Position numbers and translations under genes: made by a program
Notes under the pieces: generated by a model
Told to the model about the DNA's origin: nothing
Seen by the model: the letters and a program-made list of their open reading frames with translations, nothing else
Databases searched by the model: none
Shown here: piece after piece, positions 22,602 through 33,690 of the stretch
Numbering within the stretch: position 1 is the stretch's first letter
Layout: every line of letters begins with the position of its first letter
Assembly: GCA_001600495.1 (NCBI GenBank)
Contig: BCKE01000050.1
Location: forward strand, 26,357 to 90,356
DNA: 64,000 bases
Direction of reading: 5' to 3'
Source: Pilasporangium apinafurcum
Taxonomy: Eukaryota; Oomycota; Peronosporomycetes; Pythiales; Pythiaceae

Positions 22602-24060
22602 TTAGAGCAACTGCGAGAACGATCGCAGTGCCAATGGAGGACGCATCGGGGCGAAGTCCACACTATCGTTTTGCGTACTCGGTTGATCATCATCGTCGCC
22701 ATTGTAGTCACCTTGAGAGCTCAGGTTACCTCGGCTGTTAAAGTGGTGATACTTGTGATGATGCTGTTGAAATTTGGCCGCACATACAGCGGTCTTATGT
22801 GTTTTCCATCGTTTCCGCCACATCGTAAATTCGAGTTTACATGTGTCAGCAAATTCTTTCTCCTTCATAGGCACATACGTTGGAGGATAGCAGATCTCAT
22901 CCTGCAGGTCACATGCTTCCATTAGATAATTGTACAAAACTATTTATCAGGCAAGATTTACCTTGAGCGTTTGGAAGCAATTCTTGTAGCCACCATCAAT
23001 TAAATACAATTCTGGATAGAAGAGCTCGGGATATCGCTCTGCGTGAATCCATCGATCCAAGTTCCGCACATGCCGCATCCTAATAATAATTGCAATTGAT
23101 AATCAGGAGAAAAAGCAGATAAGAGCTATTCCAAATCATGTCGGTTGCGTACATTTTAGGTGCGCGGTTAGCGGAAAACTCGCAGAAGAAAATCAATGCT
23201 GTGCGTTTGGAATCTACCAATGGATGAGTCAGGTATTTCTGTTCGACACTAGCAGGATCATTAAGTGACTTTGCTCCTTTCAGACTGCCGCCGTCGTGCT
23301 CGTAGGAGAAACGGCAGTCAATCAGTTCAAACGACGAAAGATTCCCTTTGAAGTCACCTTTTAGGAGCCTAGCTACCTGCACGATAAAGCGAAGGAGTTA
23401 GTCTCCACTGCACATAGTATGCCAGGATTTTTTGCTTACAGTCTCGGGTGAAATGACGTTCAAATCGGGATGTTTGCTGGACCGAATCGTTGGCAACACA
23501 AGTTGGTGAACTGCGCTTGATGATGAAGCAGATCCGCCAGCGTCAGTACTAACAGGATGACTAGTTGTCGAAGAATTTGTTGACAGCACGGAAGGAGTTG
23601 ACATGGATCGATGCATCACTGGATGCAATGGCGGAGCTGGTGATGCTGCTCCATGCTGTTCCATAGTCATGGTTTCGCTGGATCCCATCGTCGTTGGATT
23701 TGTATTTGGCGATGGTAATGACCGCATTAATAGTCCCCGCTTCCACTTCTTGCGAATCACCAATGTGTCGTGCATGGAACAGGACCCTGGGGACGATTGT
23801 GGCGATCTTCCACATGCATACTCTTCTTCACCTCCATCCTCTCGAGACGTACGCTTTCTGTGGTGACGAGCAGCCACGAGTGTAGATGGCACTATACAAT
23901 TTTCTTCTTCGTTATTTAGTTCTCGTTCTCCTATGTGTGATTTTGCAGGTGATGACGATGATGGCACGTTTGAGCCACTACAAGAGAATGATGGTCCTTC
24001 TGGAAGTTGTGATGCTACGAGTCGGTCATTGTTTTCATCCGAACGGATGGATTCTGCCAT
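22602..24060 (-). CDS. CDC25: Cdc25-type dual-specificity phosphatase
   Basis: Four exons on the minus strand: 23440-24060, 23153-23376, 22962-23079, 22602-22901; 420 residues. The N-terminal 200 residues are Ser/Thr/Pro-rich and regulatory in character. The rhodanese-fold catalytic domain starts at ARLLKGDFKG, with FELIDCRFSYEHDGG, the active-site loop CEFSANR (C-x5-R), then NLDRWIHAERYPELFYPELYLIDGGYK and a C-terminal PPTYVPM, all in the order known for Cdc25. These enzymes activate CDKs by removing inhibitory Thr/Tyr phosphates at G2/M. Oddity: the residue before the catalytic Cys is Phe, where Cdc25 has His (HCEFS). The last intron (61 nt) was chosen because it alone keeps phase 0 into DEICYPPTYVPM. 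A His/Asn/Asp-rich tail follows. Confidence 0.88.
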
Positions 24061-24348
24061 GCCCTTTTTTCAGAATTGAGGCGAAGCTGTATAGAAAGAC
24101 CCAACACAGCTTTCGACGTATTGTACGGTTCCAATTAACAGCCACAGTGCGATGGGAAAGAACGATCACGTGTCTTCCGATGGCGGTTTCCGCGGTTCAA
24201 ATGCGTGCTTGGCGCGCTTTTCTAGGTGTCCTATATTAACGTGCAGTTGAGGTACATTATTTTCAGATTAGAGTGCAACACACCATATCATAATTACCAT
24301 TACACACTGGTTACTCACTGTTGCCACGCCCTCAGATGCGCCAGGTTC

Positions 24349-24927
24349 TCATGACGCGAGTCGTCTACGTTTTTTTTGCTGTTGCATGAGTGCTGGGAAA
24401 TGGACTGGGTTTGCATTCCACAGCATATGGTATTGATTCTGGCATGGAGCATACCAGTCTACTGAGTGCGCCAGAATTTGGGAGAGATAAGATTTACTTA
24501 CACATTCCAGGTGTGGTGTGGTAAAGAGCCCGTCTCTTGAGAGCTGAACCTGTTTTTGAAGGTCAGTCATCCCAAGCGGCAAGGTCGCAATCGGACAATC
24601 CGAAGTATAAATACCTCTACACTCACAGGCTTTATTGACAAGTAATGTAAGTAAAAGAGCATATGCATGATGTGATGATGAGTGGAGTAGAGAGACTCAT
24701 TATAGGCTCTATTACTAACTGTATCTCTAAGCAGATGCTTTCAAAACATACACAAAACAGGCAGAACTTACATCCATCCCCCGTCTAACAATAAGAAGAA
24801 TGGTGTTGAGTGAGTGGAAATCTCCCTTCAACAAACGCCAGGCGCTCTCGCTAATCCAGATGTATGTTGACTTAGTAGTCTTATAACATCCATCATTTTG
24901 AGGGAGAGCCACCAAAGTGGAGGTCAA
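24349..24927 (-). CDS. Possible small two-exon gene, unrecognised
   Basis: An upstream block (about 24775-24927, with STYIWISESAWRLLKGD) ends at a good GTAAGT donor, and a downstream block (24349 to about 24625, with TLPLGMTDLQKQVQLS and ending QQQKKRRRLAS) reads to a stop. An acceptor near 24624 would join them. Both halves look protein-like, and the basic tail could be a nuclear signal, but no family is recognised and the start is uncertain. It may extend to a further upstream frame at 24982-25176. Confidence 0.3.
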
Positions 24928-25860
24928 TAATGCTTTCGTTTTTTAAAAAAAAATCCGAGCAGCTACGTAGCTCTGGATCAATCAATCAATCCGTTGACAG
25001 AAGGTCAACAGATGGTCAAAAGTTGAAATAACTTTTCTGTCAAGTTGAAAAATCTGAGACGATTGAGGTAGAAGGCGTGGGTTGTTTTGTAGCCGTGGGA
25101 TGTACGGAACTTTTTTCCATTTTCGAGCCACGTCCCTTGGTAAAAACCGTTCTCTTCTTCTGGAATACCACCACACACTAAGTTGACGAGTTTTTTGTTT
25201 TGTTTTATAAGATTGTTAAATCAACATGCACAATGAACAACCATGACGATCGACACGTATGAACAGCAAGCTTGCTTATCTCGTGCTTCCATGCTCGAAA
25301 TAAAGAGGACAAGTAGCGTTAGTCGACCAAATTGGTTTCTTTCATAAGTGTTAATGTTGAGGTCAAGGATTTTCTCTTTCTCCATATTGTCACTTCTATT
25401 TTCTGTTTTCTTTCTTTCGTAACATGCCACTCTTCTGCGGTATAAAGAAAAGGCGCCATCCAGCTGGGCAAATGAAATTCAACAAACTCTATAGAAGTTG
25501 ACGCGATTATGGCCAATCACGCATCCAACGAAGAATACCAGTAGAGCAGATGGTACCCACAACCAAAGCAATGCAAAAAAAAAACTAAAAACTGGCCAAA
25601 AACGCGTCAAGTAAATTGTCGACTTAGCGCGCGAGGAACGTGACGGACGTTTTTTCTTCCATCCTTCTCTTCGCTTTCACAAGCATTTTGTCATCTGAAC
25701 TTACTTACACACAGAGCAACAACGAAGAGGAAGGTTCTCCTGATTCCCTTTTAGCACCGCTTGGGAAGAGGCGAACCGGTGAGCAATAGCAGTAACGGCA
25801 TCTCATAGCAGTCGTGCTTTCTTCATCGGTGTGTACTTTAGCTCTGCTATCTAAAGACAA
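24928..25860. other. Intergenic, promoter region of the PH-domain gene
   Basis: AT-rich, with A runs. A minus-strand frame of 64 codons (24982-25176, very basic start) may belong to the uncertain gene to the left. Nothing else is supportable. Confidence 0.35.
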
Positions 25861-27513
25861 ATGAAGACCTCAACGCGAGCGAATGGACCGCCTCGGCAAG
25901 AGCGCACAGCCACTGGTGGCATCAACTTGCTTTCACCAACGATGCGTGAAGTCATCACTAGCTCCACTGCAATGAGTAGTAGTCGCGTGGTTACCAATAC
26001 ACCCGTGAAGAAACCTAATGCTTCATCGGCATCTTCTTCCACCTCGACCTCCAGCACCACGACAACGTCTTCTCCGTCACCACCACTATCGAACAACTCT
26101 ATCAACCAAACGCAGGACGAACCTGCTGCAAAAGCCACCAAGAAGAGCAGCAAGGTTACGACGTTCGATTTCGATGGGTTCACGCTTGCATCGGTGCGCA
26201 CGCGCGAAGAAAAGGAACAGGAAGAGCAAGAGTTTCTTGCAGCGCAACGTGAATCCCGTGAAGCCATTTCCAAGTTCCAGTACCTTGCAAGGCCTCATGA
26301 CAATCAGAATTTGTCTGGCACAAGCTACAAAACGTCGTCGTCGGTCTCATCTACATCACAGCGCGAGATGGAGATGTTGACGAGCAGTTTCCGCAGTTCG
26401 AAGAGCAATGACGAGTTTGAATCTGAGCGTCGAAGGCTGTTGTCGTCAAATTCGTCGACCAATAACCAACAACCATTCTCGCATCCGAGTTTACGACGGG
26501 TGAGTGTGAACCAGCAGACGCTGTCAATTGGATCGGATGATGGGTCGTCAACCACTGGGTCGGCGAGCGGCGGAGTGTCTCGAAAAGCAGCGAATATTTT
26601 GATGAAAGGTTGGCTCCAACGACGAAAAGGCGCGATTTTGAAGCGTTGGAAACCGCATTATTGCGTTTTGAAAGACGACGACTATCTCTGCCTCTACAGT
26701 AATGAAGACACAGTCAATGGAAAACTCGAACATCGGTTGCAGGTGTTGCGCGTGATGCTGACTGATACCACCGATTCGTTCCATGTCGTGGGTGTTGGCA
26801 GTGATGGCACGCCGCGGAAAGAAGAGTTCCGTGCGGGATTTTCAATGGACTGGCGCAACTGGTTCCGTGCGTTCCGTGATTTCCTAGACGAAACGTCGTT
26901 GAACGAGATGCTCGCGCGGAAACCGGAGATGATGGTGCATTTGCGGTCGCCTGCGATGTCGTCATCACAACGGTCAAATCGACGCGGAGGACGAGGGGGG
27001 CAGAGCGATGCAACGAGTCAAGACATTGATGAGCTGAGCGCCTCAATGGATGGCGCAGGATTCTCACCATCACTTCATAGGCAAAGTTTTATGCGGAAAT
27101 CATGTGATCGCTCCATTCCTGATGACCAACGATCGGTGCGATCAACATTATCGTCGTTTTCGACTTCTTCCGGAGATCATCCGAATAACCAATTGAGTGA
27201 GGATGGTGGAGATATCCGATGTAACAACCACAACCATAAGAGTAGCGATCATCATCCGCACAAGCATCGTCATTACCAGCGTGGTAATAACCAAGTAACT
27301 CATGACAGTTTGAATCAGAAACCCGAAGCGGATGCTGCGTCGGACTGTCCAATGATTGAGCGCGAGAGTCAAGTGCCGTTGGCGATACTTGAACAGCGCG
27401 GGTCTGTCACAGATTCGGATGGCAGCAACAACCACATTAGCAATATTACAACCTCAACCACTACCACCAGCACTACGAAGCAACAGGCAAAGATGCCTTT
27501 TTCGAGCAAATGA
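25861..27513 (+). CDS. PH-domain protein (550 aa)
   Basis: Single exon. The N-terminal 240 residues are Ser/Thr/Asn-rich and probably disordered, with a short helical segment around REEKEQEEQEFLAAQRESRE. One pleckstrin-homology domain follows at about residues 245-345: ILMKGWLQRRKGAILKRWKP, then YCVLKDDDYLCLYSNEDTVN and a C-terminal helix DWRNWFRAFRDFLDE with the hallmark Trp. The basic first strands would suit phosphoinositide binding at membranes. The C-terminal 200 residues are low complexity with a histidine-rich patch (HNHKSSDHHPHKHRHY). The phrase D-T-V-N-G-K-L in the domain recurs in the PH domain of the pseudokinase at 60216-62432, so they belong to one PH subfamily. No enzymatic domain is seen; an adaptor role is inferred. 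Confidence 0.88.
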   Translation: MKTSTRANGPPRQERTATGGINLLSPTMREVITSSTAMSSSRVVTNTPVKKPNASSASSSTSTSSTTTTSSPSPPLSNNSINQTQDEPAAKATKKSSKVTTFDFDGFTLASVRTREEKEQEEQEFLAAQRESREAISKFQYLARPHDNQNLSGTSYKTSSSVSSTSQREMEMLTSSFRSSKSNDEFESERRRLLSSNSSTNNQQPFSHPSLRRVSVNQQTLSIGSDDGSSTTGSASGGVSRKAANILMKGWLQRRKGAILKRWKPHYCVLKDDDYLCLYSNEDTVNGKLEHRLQVLRVMLTDTTDSFHVVGVGSDGTPRKEEFRAGFSMDWRNWFRAFRDFLDETSLNEMLARKPEMMVHLRSPAMSSSQRSNRRGGRGGQSDATSQDIDELSASMDGAGFSPSLHRQSFMRKSCDRSIPDDQRSVRSTLSSFSTSSGDHPNNQLSEDGGDIRCNNHNHKSSDHHPHKHRHYQRGNNQVTHDSLNQKPEADAASDCPMIERESQVPLAILEQRGSVTDSDGSNNHISNITTSTTTTSTTKQQAKMPFSSK

Positions 27514-28262
27514 AGAAAGGAAGAAGGAGGAAGTGGAGGTAGAAGTAGAGAAATTGGATGTTGATTAGGCTGTTCTGTAGTTCTTGAATTTTAACCACGT
27601 CTGGTCCATATTTAACTCGGAATGGATTGATTGATGCTTCGTTCACAAATCGAGCAGCGTAAAAAAATGTGACAAGAAAATGTAGAGGTAGATTATGCGA
27701 TACTGCTGAGGAATAGTAACCATGTCCGATCCTTCTGCATGGAAAAAAGAGCGTGGTCTCCCACGAATGGGAAACAAAGGTGCACCAACCACCCACATGA
27801 TGTCATTTCGACAGGCTTGACTTTCACCAGACCATTTACTTGAATAATTTTACGATTTATAACTTAATTGTATAAAATTAGTTGTTTGATCGAAATTCAT
27901 GTAAATATACTCTTGGTGCGACTGACAGATAGGGTCAGGAGAGGGTAGGGGACACTGCCTTTGCAGTTGATCCAATCATGACTATCAGCGCCACGAGCTA
28001 CTAAATAACTTATTTCAGTACTTATATATACCTTTTTCGTCTACATTTGTATGGTATCGTGAAAACTACTGATTTAATGGATTTAAAAGTGCTGAATGAT
28101 GGTTCAGTTTGGCTCAGGCGCAGACATTGATTCGATTGTAGTATTCATATCCTTGTCCTTCCTTTCACCCTTTCTCCGGCGTTGGATGGCCAAGGATGCA
28201 CTCAGTCTGCAATTTACCTTCTACAACCGAAAGCAACTAACTCTATACTTCGCTCTATTAAA
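27514..28262. other. Intergenic between PH gene and peroxiredoxin
   Basis: No gene seen. A short stretch at about 27930-27960 weakly resembles, in reverse, the left end of the dispersed repeat (ACCCTCT...CTATCTGT), possibly a degraded end. Confidence 0.35.
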
Positions 28263-28865
28263 ATGGCCCCAAAGATCCGTCGTCCTGCCCCTGACTTCAA
28301 GGCTGAAGCCGTTGAAAATGGCGAATTCAAAACCATTTCGCTCGCGGACTACAAGGGCAAGTATGTCGTGCTCTTCTTCTACCCAATGGACTTCACGTTC
28401 GTCTGCCCAACGGAGATCATCGCCTTCAGTGAGAAGGCTGCGGCGTTCCGTGAGATTGGCTGCGAAGTGATCGGCTGCTCGGTGGATTCCAAGTTCTCGC
28501 ACTTGGCCTGGATCAACACCCCCCGTAAGAAAGGTGGTTTGGGCGACATGAACATTCCTATCCTCGCGGATTTCAACAAGGAAATTGCGCGTGCGTATGA
28601 CGTGATTGTTGAAGACGGTGAAGGCGATATCGGCGCGGCGTTCCGCGGCACCTTCATCATCGATGGCAATGGCATCCTCCGTGTATCCCAGGTGAACGAT
28701 CTCCCACTTGGCCGTAACGTTGATGAAGTGCTGCGCTTGGTTGAAGCCTGCAAGTTCACGGATGAACACGGTGAAGTCTGCCCAGCTAACTGGAAGAAGG
28801 GCGGCCGCTCCATGAAGGCGAACCCAAAGGAATCGCTCGAATACTTTGAAGCTGCCAACAACTAA
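28263..28865 (+). CDS. 2-Cys peroxiredoxin, cytosolic type
   Basis: 200 residues, single exon, starting [10 protein letters not shown]. Peroxidatic Cys48 (FVCPTE) and resolving Cys173 (GEVCPANW) are both present, as are GGLG and the C-terminal YF, so this is a complete, overoxidation-sensitive typical 2-Cys peroxidase. It aligns without gaps to the gene at 19734-20366 except for the tail: this copy stops at EYFEAANN and has no nuclear signal. The ATG at 28263 matches the start of its paralog; an in-frame ATG at 28182 would add 27 residues unlike any Prx. No targeting peptide, so cytosol is likely. Its codons look more biased to G/C endings than its neighbours', as expected for a highly expressed gene (impression, not computed). 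Confidence 0.96.
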   Translation: MAPKIRRPAPDFKAEAVENGEFKTISLADYKGKYVVLFFYPMDFTFVCPTEIIAFSEKAAAFREIGCEVIGCSVDSKFSHLAWINTPRKKGGLGDMNIPILADFNKEIARAYDVIVEDGEGDIGAAFRGTFIIDGNGILRVSQVNDLPLGRNVDEVLRLVEACKFTDEHGEVCPANWKKGGRSMKANPKESLEYFEAANN

Positions 28866-29924
28866 GAACGACCCTACCCACTACATGACTAAATGTAAGG
28901 CGATCATTGATGCCAGCTTTGCATCAAATGCCTTCACTTTTGCTATTCTTTGTGCTTTTTAGCGCTATCAGTATAAACTACCAATAAATCGTATGCTACT
29001 TTGTGATTTGTACTTGTATCATCATTGTTTCTTGATCAAAGAGCTCCACTCAGTTTTGATCAATCTATTCAAAGCAACTAATGTAATTCGATAAAAGTTC
29101 ATGCGCTGATTTGAATATGCTTTGATAAGAATGGAGAGTGGCTCGAGTGATCTTCGCTTCGTCATCTGAGTTACTTGCATCGATGTCATCCATTCTGAGC
29201 CTGCAAATGAACAACGGCCACGGTGCATTCGTCATCTGTCAGGATAACCCTCCTAACATAATATCTTGTCCTTGTCGTTAGCGCTTCAGACCAAGTTTCC
29301 GACTCTAAAACCTAGCAAGCCGAGCCAATCCGAGTCGGATTTTTTTGACACGCCTCGTATCGCATAAACCAGTAGTGAATTTTTGAGTCAATTGTATATA
29401 CCATCTAACAAACGAAACTCTTGACGCTAGGGAATGCAGTCGCGATCAAGAGAAAGAATGGATGGATAGTTAATGTATGCTACGTTTGTCTGTATAATGC
29501 TAAGTACAAACTGAATGCATCATAGAAAAAATGTGCCGTTAAACGGACAAGGGAAGATAACCAATCAGATATTGAGAAAAAGTATCTTCTCGTGCGTTAT
29601 TCATATTCGTTCGCCAACAAGAAACAAGATCTATGGACGACTGCGTCCAGTTTCTCTCTCGTTATTTTATTGCCTGACCAATTCTAACAGTGATGAGGAC
29701 TCTCCAATTCACCTTGCGCATTAAATCCCCCTCCCTGTTCAGAACTTAATGCGTAGTGTCGTGCTATCTCTGTGAATATACCCACCGCTACTGTCTGTAA
29801 TCTCGCCATACACGTAAAGAGCTCCTACAACTCAATTATTAGTTTTACATAAGAATGCAAACGTCATGTGCGGTCAGTATGGATGCGCGGGCTCACCGAA
29901 GTGGAGAAGGGCGAATAATATTTT
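28866..29924. other. Intergenic, no gene
   Basis: About 1 kb without a supportable gene. It holds the peroxiredoxin 3' region and a T run near 29340. Only short chance frames occur. Confidence 0.4.
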
Positions 29925-30377
29925 TTAGTTGTTTTGCCTGGCGAGATCTGCATGGTGATAGCCGCATCCAACTCGCAATGCTTGGTAGTGCAGATGCCGA
30001 TCACAAAAAAGCACACCGTCGTGATTCAAGTGCAAATATGGCATGTTCTCTTCGGTGATTGCTTTGTATTGGTGGATAATGGAGTCAAAGATAGCAAGTG
30101 TGACGTTCTGGGTGACTTCAGCTTTGAGGTTCATTTCAACTACGTCTTCCCATTCAATGAGGTCGTCCAGAGAAGCAGCTTTTTCGAACAACCAATACGA
30201 TATAAGATGTTGTGGTAAAGTAGCGACACATGTATCAATTTGGTAATGAAATGACAGGAATAAGTATCTTTGACTGTTCTTAACGGCAACTTCTCGACGT
30301 TCGTAAGTAATTGCAACTATGATTGATTTTTCTCCATATTCCATACTATTATGTAAAGTAAGCAAGATAAACTGCAT
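29925..30377 (-). CDS. Unrecognised protein, family member A (150 aa frame)
   Basis: The minus frame is open from ATG 30377 to 29925. The stretch EDVVEMNLKAEVTQNV and the following IFDSIIHQYK align with a plus-strand stretch at about 30479-30600 (EDIFETDVKVEIVQNI, then IVNDIVYRKW), so the two are related and point away from each other. After it come NHDGVLFCDRHLHY and a His-rich end. No domain is recognised. The upstream part of the frame (residues 1-60) may not be coding and the gene could have more exons. Moderate support comes from conservation at the protein level between the two copies. Confidence 0.4.
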   Translation of the reverse strand: MQFILLTLHNSMEYGEKSIIVAITYERREVAVKNSQRYLFLSFHYQIDTCVATLPQHLISYWLFEKAASLDDLIEWEDVVEMNLKAEVTQNVTLAIFDSIIHQYKAITEENMPYLHLNHDGVLFCDRHLHYQALRVGCGYHHADLARQNN

Positions 30378-30399
30378 TAAGCTGACACATTGTGGCAGG

Positions 30400-30741
30400 A
30401 CTCACCACATCACGAGTGACATCATTAAAGACGTGATGGAATACTTCCTTAGACGCACACAGCATTTCTATCTCTAGGAAGACATCTTTGAAACCGATGT
30501 CAAAGTGGAAATCGTCCAGAACATTATGTCAGCGATTGTGAATGACATTGTGTACCGAAAATGGAGAAATGAAGAGCAAGACCAGCTTCGCATTTGATTA
30601 AAAGGCAACGGCGTTCTCTATATGGACTTTGGGAGCTCTCCGCTGCCGTACTTCCCCTTTGTGTCACTCATGTCTCCGCATCAGATGTCGAAAGAGCAAG
30701 AGCGCGTTTATCCGCTGGGTGCCATTCAAATAGATGTCTAG
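30400..30741 (+). pseudogene. Unrecognised protein, family member B, broken
   Basis: One plus frame reads HITSDIIKDVMEYFLRRTQ, a stop, EDIFETDVKVEIVQNI..., a second stop, then KGNGVLYMDFGSSPLPYF and on to a stop at 30741. The middle aligns with the minus-strand frame at 29925-30377 (including EEQDQLRI versus EENMPYLH, and NGVLY versus DGVLF). Two in-frame stops mark it as a decayed copy, though short introns could remove them. Together the two form a head-to-head inverted duplication. Confidence 0.4.
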
Positions 30742-31168
30742 TGCCGCACGTTAAAAATAGTCCGACATATTTGAAGATTAAAATGTGAAAAATCTTCATA
30801 GTTGCAGTGACATAGCAAGCTCGGCTGACAAAGCACTTGAAATCCAACACGCTTTAGAAACTGTCATTTGTGGAAATGAGAGGGTTTATTGATGCGTGAA
30901 CCAGTGATTTCGACGTTATTGTTCTGCGAGTAAGACGTGCAATTGTTGTGTCGTAAATCGAGTGAAATGCTCCACAAAACAGATGAAATGTATTAATGAG
31001 AAACTAAAGAGAATAACCTATTGCCAGAAACGAATGGCTATTCTTATGGCCACTTGATTACTTGAGCGTTATAAGTTTTCCAGGTGAATCGATTTGCTAT
31101 CTACGTTTTGATACATCCTAGTTGGCATTTCGAGCTCAAATTGCACTACTGTTTACTTTTCTTTTTCG

Positions 31169-32940
31169 TTATGTGCGAGACGAGAGCTTGTTTTGAATAA
31201 AATGCCGGACGTTGTCGATGCCAGCGGATGAGATTGAAAGCTTAAAATGAATCGGATCCGACCACGTCAACACCATGAGATCGTTCGCGTAATCCCGCAC
31301 CTGTTCAAAGTCTTCTTTCGTATCAAAACCATCAAAGAGAATGCCTTCGACAAACTTGACACGATTCCGTTCACGCTAAGGCCACGTCCAGCATAAGAAA
31401 GACAGCAAGATTAGGATACCTGATACACAGAAGAAATAGTCTTAAAAGCTAACATTACCTCCCATAAATAAATCTGATCGGCAATGTTTTCCGGGATCAC
31501 GGGTGTGTTTTGCCGCATCTTCGGGTGCACGTGTTTCATGAGAAAATCGTAAATCTGCTGTGCCGAGATGCCATGGATAAGTGCTGATCGCAGACTCTCA
31601 CGGGTGATAAACCCAATTGCTAAATTGGGCAGTCGTGCGACTATATCAACAAACACACTAAGCATCGCAACATGCAGCGTTGAATTCGTGTAAGCGTAGA
31701 CTTTGAAATTCGTTTCGACTACAATCAGTAATTCCGAGCCACTGTCGACACTGGGCGTAGCGTGACGAGGATCCAATTGCGATTTTAACCCAGAACGAAC
31801 ACTATCAAATGAACTCGTGAGCGACATGTGACTGCGTTTCTGGCCTTTCGATCCACCAAAGATGAGATTCACAGCCAGAGACGTCGTGTAAAATCGATCG
31901 GACGATGATCGTGGACGATATAAAAGCCCAAAATCAATAAAATCGCCCAATAGCAGCTGCTGGGTGCGTGTCAAATCCGCGACAGCATAATACTCATTTG
32001 TTTGACAATAGCTGATCTGAAATAAGAACTGCAGCATGTCTTCTTGTCGTAAAGCGCCTGTATGATCGAGCGTCTTCATGTACTCGAGCATAAATATCCA
32101 CATCTGCACGTGGATATCCTTGAGCATGAACTCGTAGCCCGTGTCAGTGATATGCATCGCATTCTGTTTGTCCGGGCTGGGCTGCATGAGTTTCGTACGC
32201 ACAAGAATATCAACAACTGATTGCGGGGGTTCTTGGACAGCAGTCGACCCGACCATAAAGTGTAACACAGCGTCCCATCGAGAACGAGCATACCGCTCCA
32301 GTTCAGTGGATGAGAACGTGGCGTTCACGTCTTTGCCAAGCTTCAGACGACCAGATTCCCATGGTGAACCGCCCAAGCTACTCAAGGCATACTATAAGTC
32401 ACAAGAGAAATAAAACATTTAAAAGCTAAACATTGACGATCAGAAAACTGGTGAGAAAAGACAGCAGATACGCACACGTAGTTGCTTCTGAAAGGCTGGA
32501 TGTGGCTGGTACGAGTCTGGTGGAACTTGCAAGAAAACTCGCAACCCAATCAGCTATCAAACATTGATAGGTATAGAACCATTACACAACAATACGAATA
32601 CCAAATGAGCTATTAGTATTGTAATTCTTACCTTTTGTAGTGCATGGCTGAACTGTGGCGGCATTTCCTTATGTTGGTTGCCATTGCTGTCACTTATGCC
32701 ATTCATTGGATCGTCCGTATCACCATTCGCCATAAGTTTCGATCGACCTGAATGTAGCGGCTGGACCCAACTTTCCAATACATGCTGTGGGATCGGCGCG
32801 TCACACATAAGCAGGCGCATGACAAATTGTTGCGCGAGCGCCGGTAGTGCCTGGAACACAGCCTGACATGCCCATGGGTCCTCGTATAGTCGCTCTAGCG
32901 TCGCATTTGGCAGCGTCTCTAGGAACTCGAACGCATCCAT
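31169..32940 (-). CDS. TFB2: TFIIH core subunit p52 / TFB2 (GTF2H4)
   Basis: Four exons: 32632-32940, 32476-32553, 31459-32391, 31169-31375, all phase 0, total 508 residues (yeast Tfb2 513, human p52 462). The protein anchors and stimulates the XPB helicase in TFIIH, for promoter opening and nucleotide-excision repair in the nucleus. The N-terminus (FEFLETLPNATLERLYEDPW) and the middle winged-helix region (MWIFMLEYM, FLFQISYCQ, FIDFGLLY) follow the family. The conserved C-terminal part includes ELLIVVETNFKVYAYTNS, GFITRESLRSALIHGISAQQ and VIPENIADQIYLWE. The last exon is the Tfb5-binding end (RERNRVKFVEGILFDGF). All introns are 72-90 nt with standard borders. Confidence 0.94.
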
Positions 32941-33690
32941 TTCTATCTCGTGGATGAGCTTGTCGCTTTATAGCACATAAACATCGTGTTGGGAGCGCTG
33001 AAGAGCTAACTACACACAAATGTTCCAGTTTCGAGCCGAGCTGACCGCGGAACTGGCTTGGATTGGCTCGGTACGGATTAATATAATAATCTTCACAGTT
33101 GTAAATAGAGAGATTATCAATTTACGGAGGTTTATCAGGCGAATGATAGAGGCCAACTTGACATTGCCGTGGAGCTCAGTGTTTCATCGGTTGCATGTTC
33201 AGCAGCATTGCTGATAGCAATCACCCTCTCCTTCTACTACCACACTTCATATTTAAAGACGTCTTTGTATGGGGAAGCCAATTGATATGTTTCTCTCGCA
33301 GCAGCACTAGGGTATACACAACATCTGTATGTACGTCTTGAGCTCGGTTGGATATGCCATGGCGGTAAGAAAAGCCAATGAGACGTGCAACATATGGCCA
33401 GCGAATACCGTATTTGATACTAGCCATCTTTAATCCGTTACCATCGAAATTCTCGCGCAAAAGCTGATATGAAAGTGTGGATGGCCTGCAGCGATCCTAT
33501 TATATACCGACTTGACGCAACTGTCTGTGATCCACTAGATATGCTCGAAAGACTTTCATCAACTCATCAACCCATCTCAGTTCATTTCTATTTCAGATGT
33601 ACCCAGATGCCATATTTATCGCTTATCTATTGGTTGTAAATATACAAAAAGCAGCAATTATTGACCAATCAGATAGATTTGACTGTTTGA
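32941..33690. other. Intergenic between TFB2 and the receptor kinase
   Basis: Divergent promoter region. Short frames on both strands (for example minus 33221-33460) have no recognisable features. No motif can be named with confidence. Confidence 0.4.

Noticed and set aside
22908-22961. 22-nt or 46-nt alternatives for the last Cdc25 intron
   Set aside because: Too short or out of phase; the 61-nt intron keeps phase 0 and leads into the conserved P-P-T-Y-V-P-M.
27930-27960. Fourth copy of the dispersed repeat
   Set aside because: Only about 25 bp resemble the left end, with gaps; too weak to call.
28221-28769. 182-codon minus frame across the second peroxiredoxin
   Set aside because: Antisense shadow for the same reason.
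29281-29345. Possible tRNA or small RNA (G/C-rich pairs near CCGAGCCAATCCGAG)
   Set aside because: No cloverleaf could be folded and there is no T-loop consensus; the similar string near 33060 is too short to be informative.
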